A DNA stretch of 64,000 bases from Actinocatenispora comari (GTDB taxonomy: Bacteria; Actinomycetota; Actinomycetes; Mycobacteriales; Micromonosporaceae). A program made the translations under genes and the position numbers. The stretch spans positions 29,731 to 93,730 of the forward strand of contig NZ_BOPO01000148.1 in NCBI RefSeq assembly GCF_017312725.1. The letters run 5' to 3'. Positions 16,776 through 25,143 of the stretch are shown piece by piece; within the stretch, counting starts at the first letter, position 1; each line of letters begins with the position of its first letter. Under the pieces are notes generated by a model, which did not search any database, was not told the origin of the DNA, and saw only the letters and a program-made list of their open reading frames with translations.

Positions 16776-19700
16776 ATGGGGATGGAGCTGCCGTCCGAGC
16801 TCGAGTGGCTGGAGTGGGTGGTCGGCTCCGACTGGCCCGAGGGCGACGAAGACGGCATGTGGCGGATGGCCGAGGCCTACAACACCGCCGCCGGCGAGCT
16901 CCGCGAGCTGATCGACCAGGGCGACAGCGCCTACTACCACGTGCTGGCCGGCATGCAGGGGCAGGCCGCCGACAACCTCGGGCAGTACTGGTCGAAGTAC
17001 ACCTCAGGTGACGGCGGCGAGGACGGCTACCTCGAGAAGCTGGCCAAGCTGCTGGAGGGGCTCGGCCAGCACTGCGACAGCACCGGCACCGAGATCGAGT
17101 ACGCGAAGTACCAGTTCATCGCGGCGCTGATCATCCTCGCCATCCAGATCGCCATCATGCTGGCGAACGCGATCGAGACGTTGGGTGGCTCGACCGCCGG
17201 CATCCCGGTCGCCGAGGCGGCCACCCAGATCACCGTCCGCACGATCGCCCAGCAGGTGCTGAAGGCGATCGTCATGAACATCATCCAGAACGTCCTGACC
17301 GACGTGGCGATCCAGCTGGTGCAGATCGGGGAGGGACACCGCACCTCGCTCGACTGGAGCAAGGTCAAGGGCGACGTCATCGACGGCGCGATCACCGGTG
17401 CGGCCGGCGGTCTGGCCGGCGTCGGGTTCGGCAAGGTCGCCGGCAACTTCGCGCACACCCTCGGCGGCGAGATGGTCAACGGCGCCCTCGGCGGCGTGGC
17501 CGGCGGCATCGCGGACGCGGTCGCGCACGGCCAGTCGCTCGACCCGGAGAGCCTGCTCAAGGCCGGTACCTCCGGCGCGGCCGGCGGTCTCGCCGGGCAC
17601 CGCGGCGAGGACGGCGGTGGCGGCGAGGAGCACGAGACCGGTGGGCCGTCGGGCGAGCGCGGCGGATCCGAGCACGGCGGCCGCAGCGGCGGTGACGAGG
17701 TGCCGCCACCGCCCGACTTCGGCGACGAGAAGCCCAGCGGTTCCGGCGGCGACGAACCCGGCGGTCCGGGTGCGGACGAGCCGGGCGGTTCCGGCGGCGA
17801 CGAGCCCGGCGGGTACCGCGGCGACGAGCCCGGCGGTTCGGGGAGCGAGGAGCCGGGTGGCGGGCCGGAGCAGACCGGCGCCGAGCCGTCCGGCGGATCC
17901 GAACGGCCCGGCGGATCCGAGCAGCCTGGCGGTGAGCCGTCCGGCGGTGCGGAGGAGACCGGTCGCGAACCGTCCGGCGGTGCGGAGGAGTCCGGGGGTG
18001 GACCGTCCGGCGGCGGCGAGGAGCCGCAGCGGGCTGGGGAGTCCCGGCCGGACGACGCCGAACCGACCTCGCACGAGGAGACTCCGGGCCGTACCGAGCA
18101 GGCGGCCGCGCCCGACACCCCGACGCACGATCCGATCCACAGCGCGCTGAACGGTTCCGCGGAGCCGACCCGGACCGAGCCGGCGGCGTACTCGGAGTCG
18201 ACCCGGGCCGAACCGGTGCAGCCGACTCACCCCGACTCCAGCAGCGAACCGGCGTACACCGAGTCGGCGTACCGGGAGTCGTCCGGTTCGGACTCCGGTG
18301 GCGCGGCCGAGCCGTCACCCGCCGACTCCGTTGCCGGGTCGCACGGCGACTCTGCTGACCCGTCGCGGGGCGACTCTCCTGATCCGTCGCGGGGCGACTC
18401 TGCTGGCCCGTCGCACGGCGACTCTGGCGGCTCGTACGGGTCCGGTGCCGGCTCGGGCGCCAGTGGCGGCCCGGCCGGCCTGGGCGGTGGTCACTCCGGT
18501 GGTTCGGGCGGCCACGGCGGCGGTTCGGGACGGTCCGATACCGGTGGGTCGGCGCTGGCCGACGCCGGTGGCGCGGGCGAGCCGACGGTGCTGGCGCCGA
18601 CTCCCGGCCAGGCCCCGCAACAGGCACCGCGGGCCGACCCGGCTGCGAGTGCCGGCTCCGGCGGTGGTCCGATGGTCGGCGGCATGCCCGGCGTCGGTCT
18701 CGGTGGCACCGGCGGTTCCGGCGGCGCCCTGGGTGGTGGTGGTCGCGGCAACGCCGGCGGCGCCGGGCCGCGATCCGGCGGTACCGGCGGGAACGGCGGG
18801 TACGGATACCGCGGCGGAACGGCGGAGGCGCCGCGCGGTCCCGGTGCGCCGGGTCGCCCGGACGGCCCGGCTCGACCCGACGAGCCCGGCAGCGGTCGGC
18901 CGCCGGCGGCACGTTCGTCCGGCCCGGGTGAGTCCACCCGCTCCACCGGCCCGGCGGAGCGGAGCCCGGGCGTGCCCGGTCAGCGCACCGCGGAGCCGAC
19001 CGCCCGCCCGGCACCCACGCCTGGTGAACCGACCTCGCGCCCCGGCCCGGGTCCTACCCCGACTTCCCGGCCGGAGCCGGGCCCGCGATCCGAGCCCACA
19101 CCGCCGAGGACCGAGCCCACCCGCCGCGATGCCGACGCCACTCCGCCTGGTGCTGAGCCAACCCGTCGCGATGTCGAGGCTGCGTCGCCTGGTGCTGAGC
19201 CTGCTCGTCCCGGTGTCGAGGCTGCGTCGCCTGGTGCTGAGCCTGCTCGTCGCGATGTCGAGGCTACGCCGCCTGGTGCCGAGGCGCGGCCGGAAGCGGT
19301 GCCGGAACAGCGGACCGGTGCCGACGACCCGACCGGTACGGCCGGGCCATCGGTTGAGGACGGACGCACCCGGCCCGGCGACGAACCGCACGCCGATCGG
19401 CCTGGTGACGACCAGCCTGGCGCGGAGCAGAACGCGCACCGACCGGCAGGTGACGAGGACGCCCGGCCCGGGGAGCGGAGGCCCGGCGAGGAACCGGTCG
19501 CCGGCGAGCCGGGCGACGAGTGGCGGTCCCGGTCGGCCGACGAGGAGGCCGAGCCGCCCGGCGATGCGGACCAGCCGCCGCCCGGCGACGACACCGACCA
19601 GCCGGCCGGGCCGGATTCGAGCGACCGGGACCACCGGATCGAACTGCCGGACGGCACCGAGTACGAGGGGAGGTACGGCGACGACAGCGAGCCGGACGCG

Positions 19701-22700
19701 CCCCCGCACCACGACCAGCTCGACCGGATCCTGGAACGCCACGGAGTCCCCGGCGACACGCCGCAGGAGCGCCGGCAGCGGTTCGACGAGGACCGCCGGC
19801 GGCACCCGGACACGTACGACGAGGCGACCATGGACCGGATGGCCGCGATCCGCAACGAGGCGACGGTCCAGCAGGGCGACATCGTGCAGAAGGTGCTCAA
19901 CCCCGGTACCGCCGAGTCGATGCTCAACAACGGGAACTACCACGACTCGGTGCGCGGGTTCGGTGCCCGGCACGACGACGTCCGCGAGCTGAACACACCG
20001 GAGCGCAACTACGACGGGTACGCGCTGACGTTCGACGGCACCACGTTCGGGCCGGAGCAGCACCACAACTTCGCGCTGCGGTTCCCGGCCGACGATCCGG
20101 AGCACTTCGTCCCGGCGTACTCGGACGACATGCAGGGCTCGCCGGGCGTCGACGACTCCCGGACCACCGGGCCGGAGGAGCTGGAGTACGGCCCGTTCAT
20201 GGGTTCGGGCTACACCGACAGCGACGGGATCTACGACCCGCAGCACCGGGACAGCTCGATGGACGGGTACGCCGTGCCCGAGGTGAAGATCGGCGACCCG
20301 AACGCGCCCGGCGGCGCGATCCCGATCCCCGAGGGCGCCGAGATCTGGCAGCAGAACGCCGACGGCAGCGAGCGGATGGTCGCCCGGTTCGACGGTAGCG
20401 ACTGGCAGGTCGATCGCGACTTCGACGCGTCCAGGGCCGGGGACTACGGCGCGGATCCCTGGCGCGACGGCGGTTCCGGCCCCGGTGCGGACCCCTCGCC
20501 CGGGCGCACCGCCGGCCCGGGCGACGACCTGCGTTCCCGCTCCGGCGACGACGACACCTCGACTCGCGAGGAGCCCACCGGCGAGGACGAGCCGAACGCC
20601 GACGACCGCGGCGATGAACCGAGCGACGAAGACCGCGGCGAGGACGGCCGTGACGAGCCGAACGGCGAGGACGAGCCGAGGGACGAGGACGGCCGTGACG
20701 AGCGAGGGGATGTCGAGGAGAGCGGCGACGAGGGGGACGATGCCGACCGGGACGGTGCCGACCGGGACGACGTGGGTTGGCAGGGCGAGGGTCGCAGCCT
20801 GACGGAGGCGGAGAACGCGTACGCCGACGGCATCCTGGCCGATGCGCAGGCCAACGAGCCGGGCATCACCCGGGACCTGCGGGACACGGCGGCGTCCGTA
20901 CCCGGTGGCCGGCTGGTCGGCGAGGAGTACTCGCGCAAGAGCGAGGATTCGTTCAAGCGCAAGTTCGCCGACGAGATCGCGCAGAGCCCGGACAGCACGC
21001 TGCCCGAGATCGCGCACGGCATGAAGGACACCGTCCGCTACACCGTCGAGATGCCCGCCGAGTCGTACGGGGAGGGTGCGCAGCGGGTCTTCGACCACCT
21101 GGCGGAGCAGGGGTACGAGCCGTGGGTCGAGCCGAAGAACACCTGGGGCGGCGAGAAGTACAAGGGCATCAACAGCTTCTGGCACGACCCGCGTACCGGT
21201 CAGGTCTTCGAGGTGCAGGTGCACACCCCGGAGAGTTTCGCCGCGAAGATGGACACGCACGAGATCTACGAGCGGCAGCGCACCACCGAGGACCCGGCCG
21301 AGGCGGCCCGGCTGCAGGAGCAGCAGAACGAGATCTTCCGCCAGGTCCCGGTACCGGCGGGCGCGACCGACGTCGGCCTGCCACCCGGCGTCGAACCGGT
21401 CGGCGACCGGCACGCGCCGTCGCCCGGGACGGAGGTGCGGCCGAACGACGGTGCCCCGCATCGCACCGCGGAACCGACCGCCACCGACCGCCCACCCGGC
21501 GACCGCTCCGCCACCGAGCCTCCGCCGGATGGCCGCTCCGCCACCGAGCCTCCGCCGGGTGACCGCTCCGGCACCGAGCCTCCGCCGGGCGACCGGTCCG
21601 CCGAACCGACCCGCGACCTCGACCAGCAGGACGACGCCGGACACGACGAGGACGGCCGGCACGACGAAGAGGGTCGGCACGACGAGGACGGGGTCGACGA
21701 CGACCCGGACGAGCTGCCGCAGTACGTGTCCGACGACGAGGCGCACGCCGCGATGGCGGAGCACGTCCGCGAGACGCCGGCCGGGTACGAGTTCACCGGT
21801 GACCCGGAGATGCGGCCGTACACCGACGCGGTGCGGCCGGGGGACGGCTACGTCAACCTCGACTCGCACGCCACCCGGGACGGCTACCTCAAGGTGGGCG
21901 ACCAGCTGCTGACCCCCGAGCAGTACGCGCGAGGCATCCAGCGGCTCGCCGACGAGGGCCGGATCGACCTGGGCGACAACAAGATCAAGCTGTCCGCCTG
22001 CGACACGGGGCATGGCGAGCACCCGCCGGCGCAGCGGATTGCGCAGGCGCTCGGCCGCGAGGTCAAGGCGCCGACCGAGAAGTTGTGGACCGACCGGCAC
22101 GGCAACGAGGTCGTCGCCTCCTCCGAGGAGAACAACGGCCACCGCCCGACCATCCCGCCGGACGGCCACTGGCGCTCGTTCGACGCCGACGGCCACGAGA
22201 TCGGCAGCCACCTCGCTGGCGACGGCGATCCGTCCCGGCTGGTGGCGGACGATGCGGTGCCACGCAGGGTCGACGTGACGAGGATCCGGGACGAGGACCT
22301 GCCGCCGCCGCCGAAGGGGGCGCACTACGAGGCGGACGAGGTTCGGGTCATCGACGGCACGAAGGACCGTTACGACCGGATCATGGGCGTCGGGTCGGAT
22401 CGCGAGTACCACGCGATCGGCGACCCCCGGGACACCCACCGAGACGACGAGAAGGGCGTGCTCGTCGACACGCACAACCGCTTCGTGAAGGAGCCGGACC
22501 GTCCGGGGATCGTCTACCACGAGAACGAGAAGAGCACCGATGACCATGCGGTCACCACGAGAAAGGGCAGCGAGGAGATCCGGCAGGCGGTCGAGGACCG
22601 TGATGCGATCGTCGAGGACATCAGGGACAACCACGCGCCGGAGCTGGCCCGAGCCGCGGATGAGGTGAACGAGACGTTGCGGCGGCTGGGATTGGACGAG

Positions 22701-23408
22701 CTCACCCGGAAGGAGCTCACGAACAGCAAGGTCGGTGAGCGGCTGAAGGCGCTGCGCGACGCCTGCGACGAGCGGGGTGAGGATGTTCCGTTGTCGGCGA
22801 ACAAGCTGGAAACAGCGGTCGCCAGATACTGGCAGCGGCGCGATGATCTGGTCGGCGCCAGTGAGCGTCTGGGCACCGCGGGCGCGTTGGAGTTCGCCCG
22901 GAACGAGTTCGGTGTGGGCGACGAGTCGAGGGTGCACCAACTGACCGGCGACGACAAGGGCCGGGGTACGCCCGGGAACCTCGACATGGTCCTCTTCGCC
23001 GAGGCGCACGGCGAGCCGCCACAACGGACGTTGGCTGTCGTCGAGGCGAAGGGCGCCGGGTCCACCCTCGGCTCCGCCCTCGTCCCCGGGCCCGACGGCC
23101 CCAAGGTGCGCGCGATGCAGTGCAGCCCGGAGTACGTCCGCGAGCTGCTCGGTGCGGACAACAAGCTCGGCCCCGCACTGGAGCGGTTGCGGGAGACCGA
23201 CCGGCCGGCGTACGACCGGCTGGTGGACGCGATCCGGGACGGGAGCCTGCGCGTCGAGTCCTACAAGGTGCAGGTCAGCGCCGTTGGTACGCTCAAGGTG
23301 ACCGAGTACGAACTGGGCCGGAAGGGTTCTGGAAACGATCTGATCCCGTTCCAGACCAAGGGAATGAAGGTTTCCGGAATCCCGGCGGAGGCGAGTGCCA
23401 GTGGTTGA
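16776..23408 (+). CDS. Giant multidomain type VII secretion toxin (2210 aa)
   Basis: A predicted secreted polymorphic toxin. Residues 1-110 are a WXG100-like/CpnT-N-type helical domain (LEWLEWVVGSDWPEGDEDGM), followed by hydrophobic and Gly-rich helices (112-272), then about 680 disordered Gly/Pro/Ser/acidic residues. A globular module (952-1218) resembles the C-termini of the nearby SseB-like proteins. Residues 1341-1535 look like a RelA/SpoT or ATP 3'-pyrophosphokinase domain (KNTW..EKYKGIN at 1454-1466, EVQVH at 1479-1483). Residues 1644-1825 look like a clan CD (CHAT/C80-type) cysteine protease, His1698 and Cys1742 (LSACDTG). The C-terminus (2040-2200) has a PD-(D/E)XK-like nuclease pattern, Asp2070 and Glu2090-x-Lys2092 (VVEAKG). 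ATG 16776 sits 9 nt after GGGAGG. The presumed immunity gene overlaps its end. The domain calls are by eye. Confidence 0.88.
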   Translation: MGMELPSELEWLEWVVGSDWPEGDEDGMWRMAEAYNTAAGELRELIDQGDSAYYHVLAGMQGQAADNLGQYWSKYTSGDGGEDGYLEKLAKLLEGLGQHCDSTGTEIEYAKYQFIAALIILAIQIAIMLANAIETLGGSTAGIPVAEAATQITVRTIAQQVLKAIVMNIIQNVLTDVAIQLVQIGEGHRTSLDWSKVKGDVIDGAITGAAGGLAGVGFGKVAGNFAHTLGGEMVNGALGGVAGGIADAVAHGQSLDPESLLKAGTSGAAGGLAGHRGEDGGGGEEHETGGPSGERGGSEHGGRSGGDEVPPPPDFGDEKPSGSGGDEPGGPGADEPGGSGGDEPGGYRGDEPGGSGSEEPGGGPEQTGAEPSGGSERPGGSEQPGGEPSGGAEETGREPSGGAEESGGGPSGGGEEPQRAGESRPDDAEPTSHEETPGRTEQAAAPDTPTHDPIHSALNGSAEPTRTEPAAYSESTRAEPVQPTHPDSSSEPAYTESAYRESSGSDSGGAAEPSPADSVAGSHGDSADPSRGDSPDPSRGDSAGPSHGDSGGSYGSGAGSGASGGPAGLGGGHSGGSGGHGGGSGRSDTGGSALADAGGAGEPTVLAPTPGQAPQQAPRADPAASAGSGGGPMVGGMPGVGLGGTGGSGGALGGGGRGNAGGAGPRSGGTGGNGGYGYRGGTAEAPRGPGAPGRPDGPARPDEPGSGRPPAARSSGPGESTRSTGPAERSPGVPGQRTAEPTARPAPTPGEPTSRPGPGPTPTSRPEPGPRSEPTPPRTEPTRRDADATPPGAEPTRRDVEAASPGAEPARPGVEAASPGAEPARRDVEATPPGAEARPEAVPEQRTGADDPTGTAGPSVEDGRTRPGDEPHADRPGDDQPGAEQNAHRPAGDEDARPGERRPGEEPVAGEPGDEWRSRSADEEAEPPGDADQPPPGDDTDQPAGPDSSDRDHRIELPDGTEYEGRYGDDSEPDAPPHHDQLDRILERHGVPGDTPQERRQRFDEDRRRHPDTYDEATMDRMAAIRNEATVQQGDIVQKVLNPGTAESMLNNGNYHDSVRGFGARHDDVRELNTPERNYDGYALTFDGTTFGPEQHHNFALRFPADDPEHFVPAYSDDMQGSPGVDDSRTTGPEELEYGPFMGSGYTDSDGIYDPQHRDSSMDGYAVPEVKIGDPNAPGGAIPIPEGAEIWQQNADGSERMVARFDGSDWQVDRDFDASRAGDYGADPWRDGGSGPGADPSPGRTAGPGDDLRSRSGDDDTSTREEPTGEDEPNADDRGDEPSDEDRGEDGRDEPNGEDEPRDEDGRDERGDVEESGDEGDDADRDGADRDDVGWQGEGRSLTEAENAYADGILADAQANEPGITRDLRDTAASVPGGRLVGEEYSRKSEDSFKRKFADEIAQSPDSTLPEIAHGMKDTVRYTVEMPAESYGEGAQRVFDHLAEQGYEPWVEPKNTWGGEKYKGINSFWHDPRTGQVFEVQVHTPESFAAKMDTHEIYERQRTTEDPAEAARLQEQQNEIFRQVPVPAGATDVGLPPGVEPVGDRHAPSPGTEVRPNDGAPHRTAEPTATDRPPGDRSATEPPPDGRSATEPPPGDRSGTEPPPGDRSAEPTRDLDQQDDAGHDEDGRHDEEGRHDEDGVDDDPDELPQYVSDDEAHAAMAEHVRETPAGYEFTGDPEMRPYTDAVRPGDGYVNLDSHATRDGYLKVGDQLLTPEQYARGIQRLADEGRIDLGDNKIKLSACDTGHGEHPPAQRIAQALGREVKAPTEKLWTDRHGNEVVASSEENNGHRPTIPPDGHWRSFDADGHEIGSHLAGDGDPSRLVADDAVPRRVDVTRIRDEDLPPPPKGAHYEADEVRVIDGTKDRYDRIMGVGSDREYHAIGDPRDTHRDDEKGVLVDTHNRFVKEPDRPGIVYHENEKSTDDHAVTTRKGSEEIRQAVEDRDAIVEDIRDNHAPELARAADEVNETLRRLGLDELTRKELTNSKVGERLKALRDACDERGEDVPLSANKLETAVARYWQRRDDLVGASERLGTAGALEFARNEFGVGDESRVHQLTGDDKGRGTPGNLDMVLFAEAHGEPPQRTLAVVEAKGAGSTLGSALVPGPDGPKVRAMQCSPEYVRELLGADNKLGPALERLRETDRPAYDRLVDAIRDGSLRVESYKVQVSAVGTLKVTEYELGRKGSGNDLIPFQTKGMKVSGIPAEASASG
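19131..19280 (+). repeat. 42-bp tandem repeats inside the toxin linker
   Basis: Three to four copies of a 42-bp unit encode 'SPGAEPARRDVEAA'-type 14-residue repeats, with small substitutions between copies (ARPGV versus ARRDV). They lie in the disordered linker and suggest length variation by slippage or recombination. Confidence 0.75.
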
Positions 23409-23889
23409 GTGGCGAGCGTTGAACGCCGATGAGCTTCGGCAGCTCGTCGGCATCTGGGCGCCCGACTCGTTCGACTGGTCGGAGGGTTCCCTGGAGACAC
23501 TGGCCGCCGCCGCGGGCTGGCGGGTGCAGGAGCGCATTCCGGACTCGATCCGTTACGTGACCGGACTTCCGTTGCAACCAGGAACGGCTGACGTCGTGCT
23601 GGATGGCAGCACCGTGAATCGCATCCGCCTGCGGATCACGAACCGCATCGACCCGGCCGACCCCGGTGGCGTCGACCGGTTGCGGGACGCCTTCGTGGAC
23701 GCGACGGAACACATCGGCCGCCTGCTCGGTGAGCCGACCCGACGCGTCCCGGGCGAGCGACCGGAGATTCGCTGGCGGACGGCGGGTTGCACGCTGGTGC
23801 TGGAACGCCTCACGGTGTCGTTGATGCTCGCGTTCGTTCGGAACGAGTACCAGGACCTGTGGGATCGGATCGACGGGGCGGGTGAGTGA
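23401..23889 (+). CDS. DUF6301-like presumed immunity protein
   Basis: The 162-residue protein matches the pattern I associate with the DUF6301 family of actinobacteria. It has an N-terminal 'WRALNADELRQLVGIW..FDWSEGSLETLAAAAGW', a middle 'GTADVVLDGSTVNRIRLRITNR', and 'LGEPTRRVPGERPEIRWRTAGCTLVLERL' towards the end. It overlaps the end of the toxin gene by 8 bp, the position typical of a cognate immunity gene, and has no signal peptide, as expected for protection inside the cell. GTG 23401 is preferred because GGAGG lies 9 nt upstream; GTG 23395 is possible. Immunity function is inferred from position and family context. Confidence 0.82.
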   Translation: MVEWRALNADELRQLVGIWAPDSFDWSEGSLETLAAAAGWRVQERIPDSIRYVTGLPLQPGTADVVLDGSTVNRIRLRITNRIDPADPGGVDRLRDAFVDATEHIGRLLGEPTRRVPGERPEIRWRTAGCTLVLERLTVSLMLAFVRNEYQDLWDRIDGAGE

Positions 23890-24338
23890 GCGTGCCGTCC
23901 TGGGCGGAGCTCGAAGCCCGACTGCCGGATGCGCTGGCGAGCCTGCCGGCCGACTCGTTCCTGATCGTCTGCGCCGACGCCGGCACCGGAGACGAGCGGT
24001 ACGTGCAGTTCATGCAGTTCGCCGACCGGCTGGACGCGCAGGTCGTCGGTGAGCAGGTGCTGCCGCCCGAGCAGCGGCTGACCGCGGCGGGCCGGGCCCT
24101 GATGGCGTCGCTCGGCTGGATCGCCCCGAGACCGCCGGACGGGTCCGGCAACTGGGAGACGAGCCTGCGCTGGCCGGCGCGATCCGGCGACTACCGGCGG
24201 GTGGCGGCAATGTCGGTGGCCGCCTTGCGCGACGCCTACGGCGTGCCGACGAGCGATGCTCTGGTTTATCGAAGTTGGAACGAGAACACCCGCGCTCCGG
24301 TGGATCTTCCCGGGCTGGGCCTCCGGCGGTCGGCGTGA
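23886..24338 (+). CDS. TY-Chap/YbjN-like presumed secretion chaperone
   Basis: The 150-residue protein has the arrangement I recognise from actinobacterial TY-Chap (YbjN/CesT-like peptide-binding chaperone) proteins. It shows a 'YVQFMQFADRLDAQVVGEQVLPPEQRLT' strand-helix part, an 'LGWIAP' turn, an 'NWETSLRWPA' strand and a final 'VAALRDAYGV' helix. Its GTG overlaps the stop of the immunity gene (GTGA), so toxin, immunity protein and this protein form one coupled unit. A chaperone role for the toxin is inferred. GTG 23892 is an alternative start. Confidence 0.7.
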   Translation: MSVPSWAELEARLPDALASLPADSFLIVCADAGTGDERYVQFMQFADRLDAQVVGEQVLPPEQRLTAAGRALMASLGWIAPRPPDGSGNWETSLRWPARSGDYRRVAAMSVAALRDAYGVPTSDALVYRSWNENTRAPVDLPGLGLRRSA

Positions 24339-24380
24339 CACGCCACTGGGGTCGCCCGTCGAGGCGAGAGAAGGACGCCG

Positions 24381-25040
24381 ATGCCTGAGGTGACGTACTT
24401 CGCGCGGGTCGACGCGGGAGACACGGTGGAGCGGCCGCGGAGTCTGGTGCGGCGCACCGCGACCGAGCCGCTGCCCACCGACGAGGTGTACCAGCGGGAC
24501 GGCCGCTGGCATCCCACCGACCTGCTGGCCAGGGACGACCTCGGCGACCTGGACGAGCAGCTGGTGCCGATCTCCGCTGAGCAGGCGCAGGCGGTGATCG
24601 CCCGCTGGCGGCAGGCCTGGCGGGCGGCGGACGAGCGGCGTGCCGCGGCATCCCGTGCGGACACCGGGTTGCGGCTCGCGCAGGTGTTCGACCGGCCCGG
24701 CCCGGACGGCCGGCCGGTCACCGATCCGGCTCGCCCGGCGCTGTCCCGGGCCGAGCGCGGTGCCGTGGCCGCGTACCTGCGCCGAGCGCCGGTCGCGTTG
24801 CGGGCCAACGGATCCGACCCCGACCCGTTCGACGCCGAGCGGGGTGACGCGGTGCCGCTGCACGTGCGTACCGACGGGGTGTGGGTGTGGTCGGAGGCGC
24901 TGGCGTACTTCGCGGCCGAGTACGGCATCGCGCCGGAACCGGAGCTGCTGGCGCACATCCGGTCGGCGAACTACGCGGCGCCGCGGGCGGTGGCCGGCGC
25001 CGTGCTGGACCGCGCGGCCGATCTCGTACTGGGTCGCTGA
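24381..25040 (+). CDS. ESX-island accessory protein sharing the VRTDG-VWVW module (219 aa)
   Basis: The family is unrecognised. Residues 1-100 carry a 'VYQRDGRWHPTDLLARDDLGD' segment and an Arg/Ala-rich helix. Residues 120-215 contain 'LSRAERGAVAAYLRRAPVAL' and 'VRTDGVWVWSEALAYFAAEYGIAPEPELLAHI', the module also found in the N-terminal part of the 281-residue protein at 15773. It is soluble with no signal peptide. The start is supported by GAAGGA 9 nt upstream. It is co-oriented 42 bp after the TY-Chap-like gene, so it probably belongs to the toxin operon. The shared module suggests adaptor-like binding; no catalytic motif is visible. Confidence 0.72.
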   Translation: MPEVTYFARVDAGDTVERPRSLVRRTATEPLPTDEVYQRDGRWHPTDLLARDDLGDLDEQLVPISAEQAQAVIARWRQAWRAADERRAAASRADTGLRLAQVFDRPGPDGRPVTDPARPALSRAERGAVAAYLRRAPVALRANGSDPDPFDAERGDAVPLHVRTDGVWVWSEALAYFAAEYGIAPEPELLAHIRSANYAAPRAVAGAVLDRAADLVLGR

Positions 25041-25143
25041 GGCGCCGGCGGCGAGCCGGCCCGGCGCGCCGCCGTCGTGGTCGTCGGTGGTCCGGGGCGG
25101 TGGCCCGGGCCGGTTAGATTGGCGGTACGGCCGAGGAGGTTGG

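Noticed and set aside
18315..23537. Open frame of 1740 codons opposite the toxin
   Set aside because: Low-complexity Arg/Val/Leu-rich translation that follows the third-position GC of the toxin gene; no ribosome site or domain.
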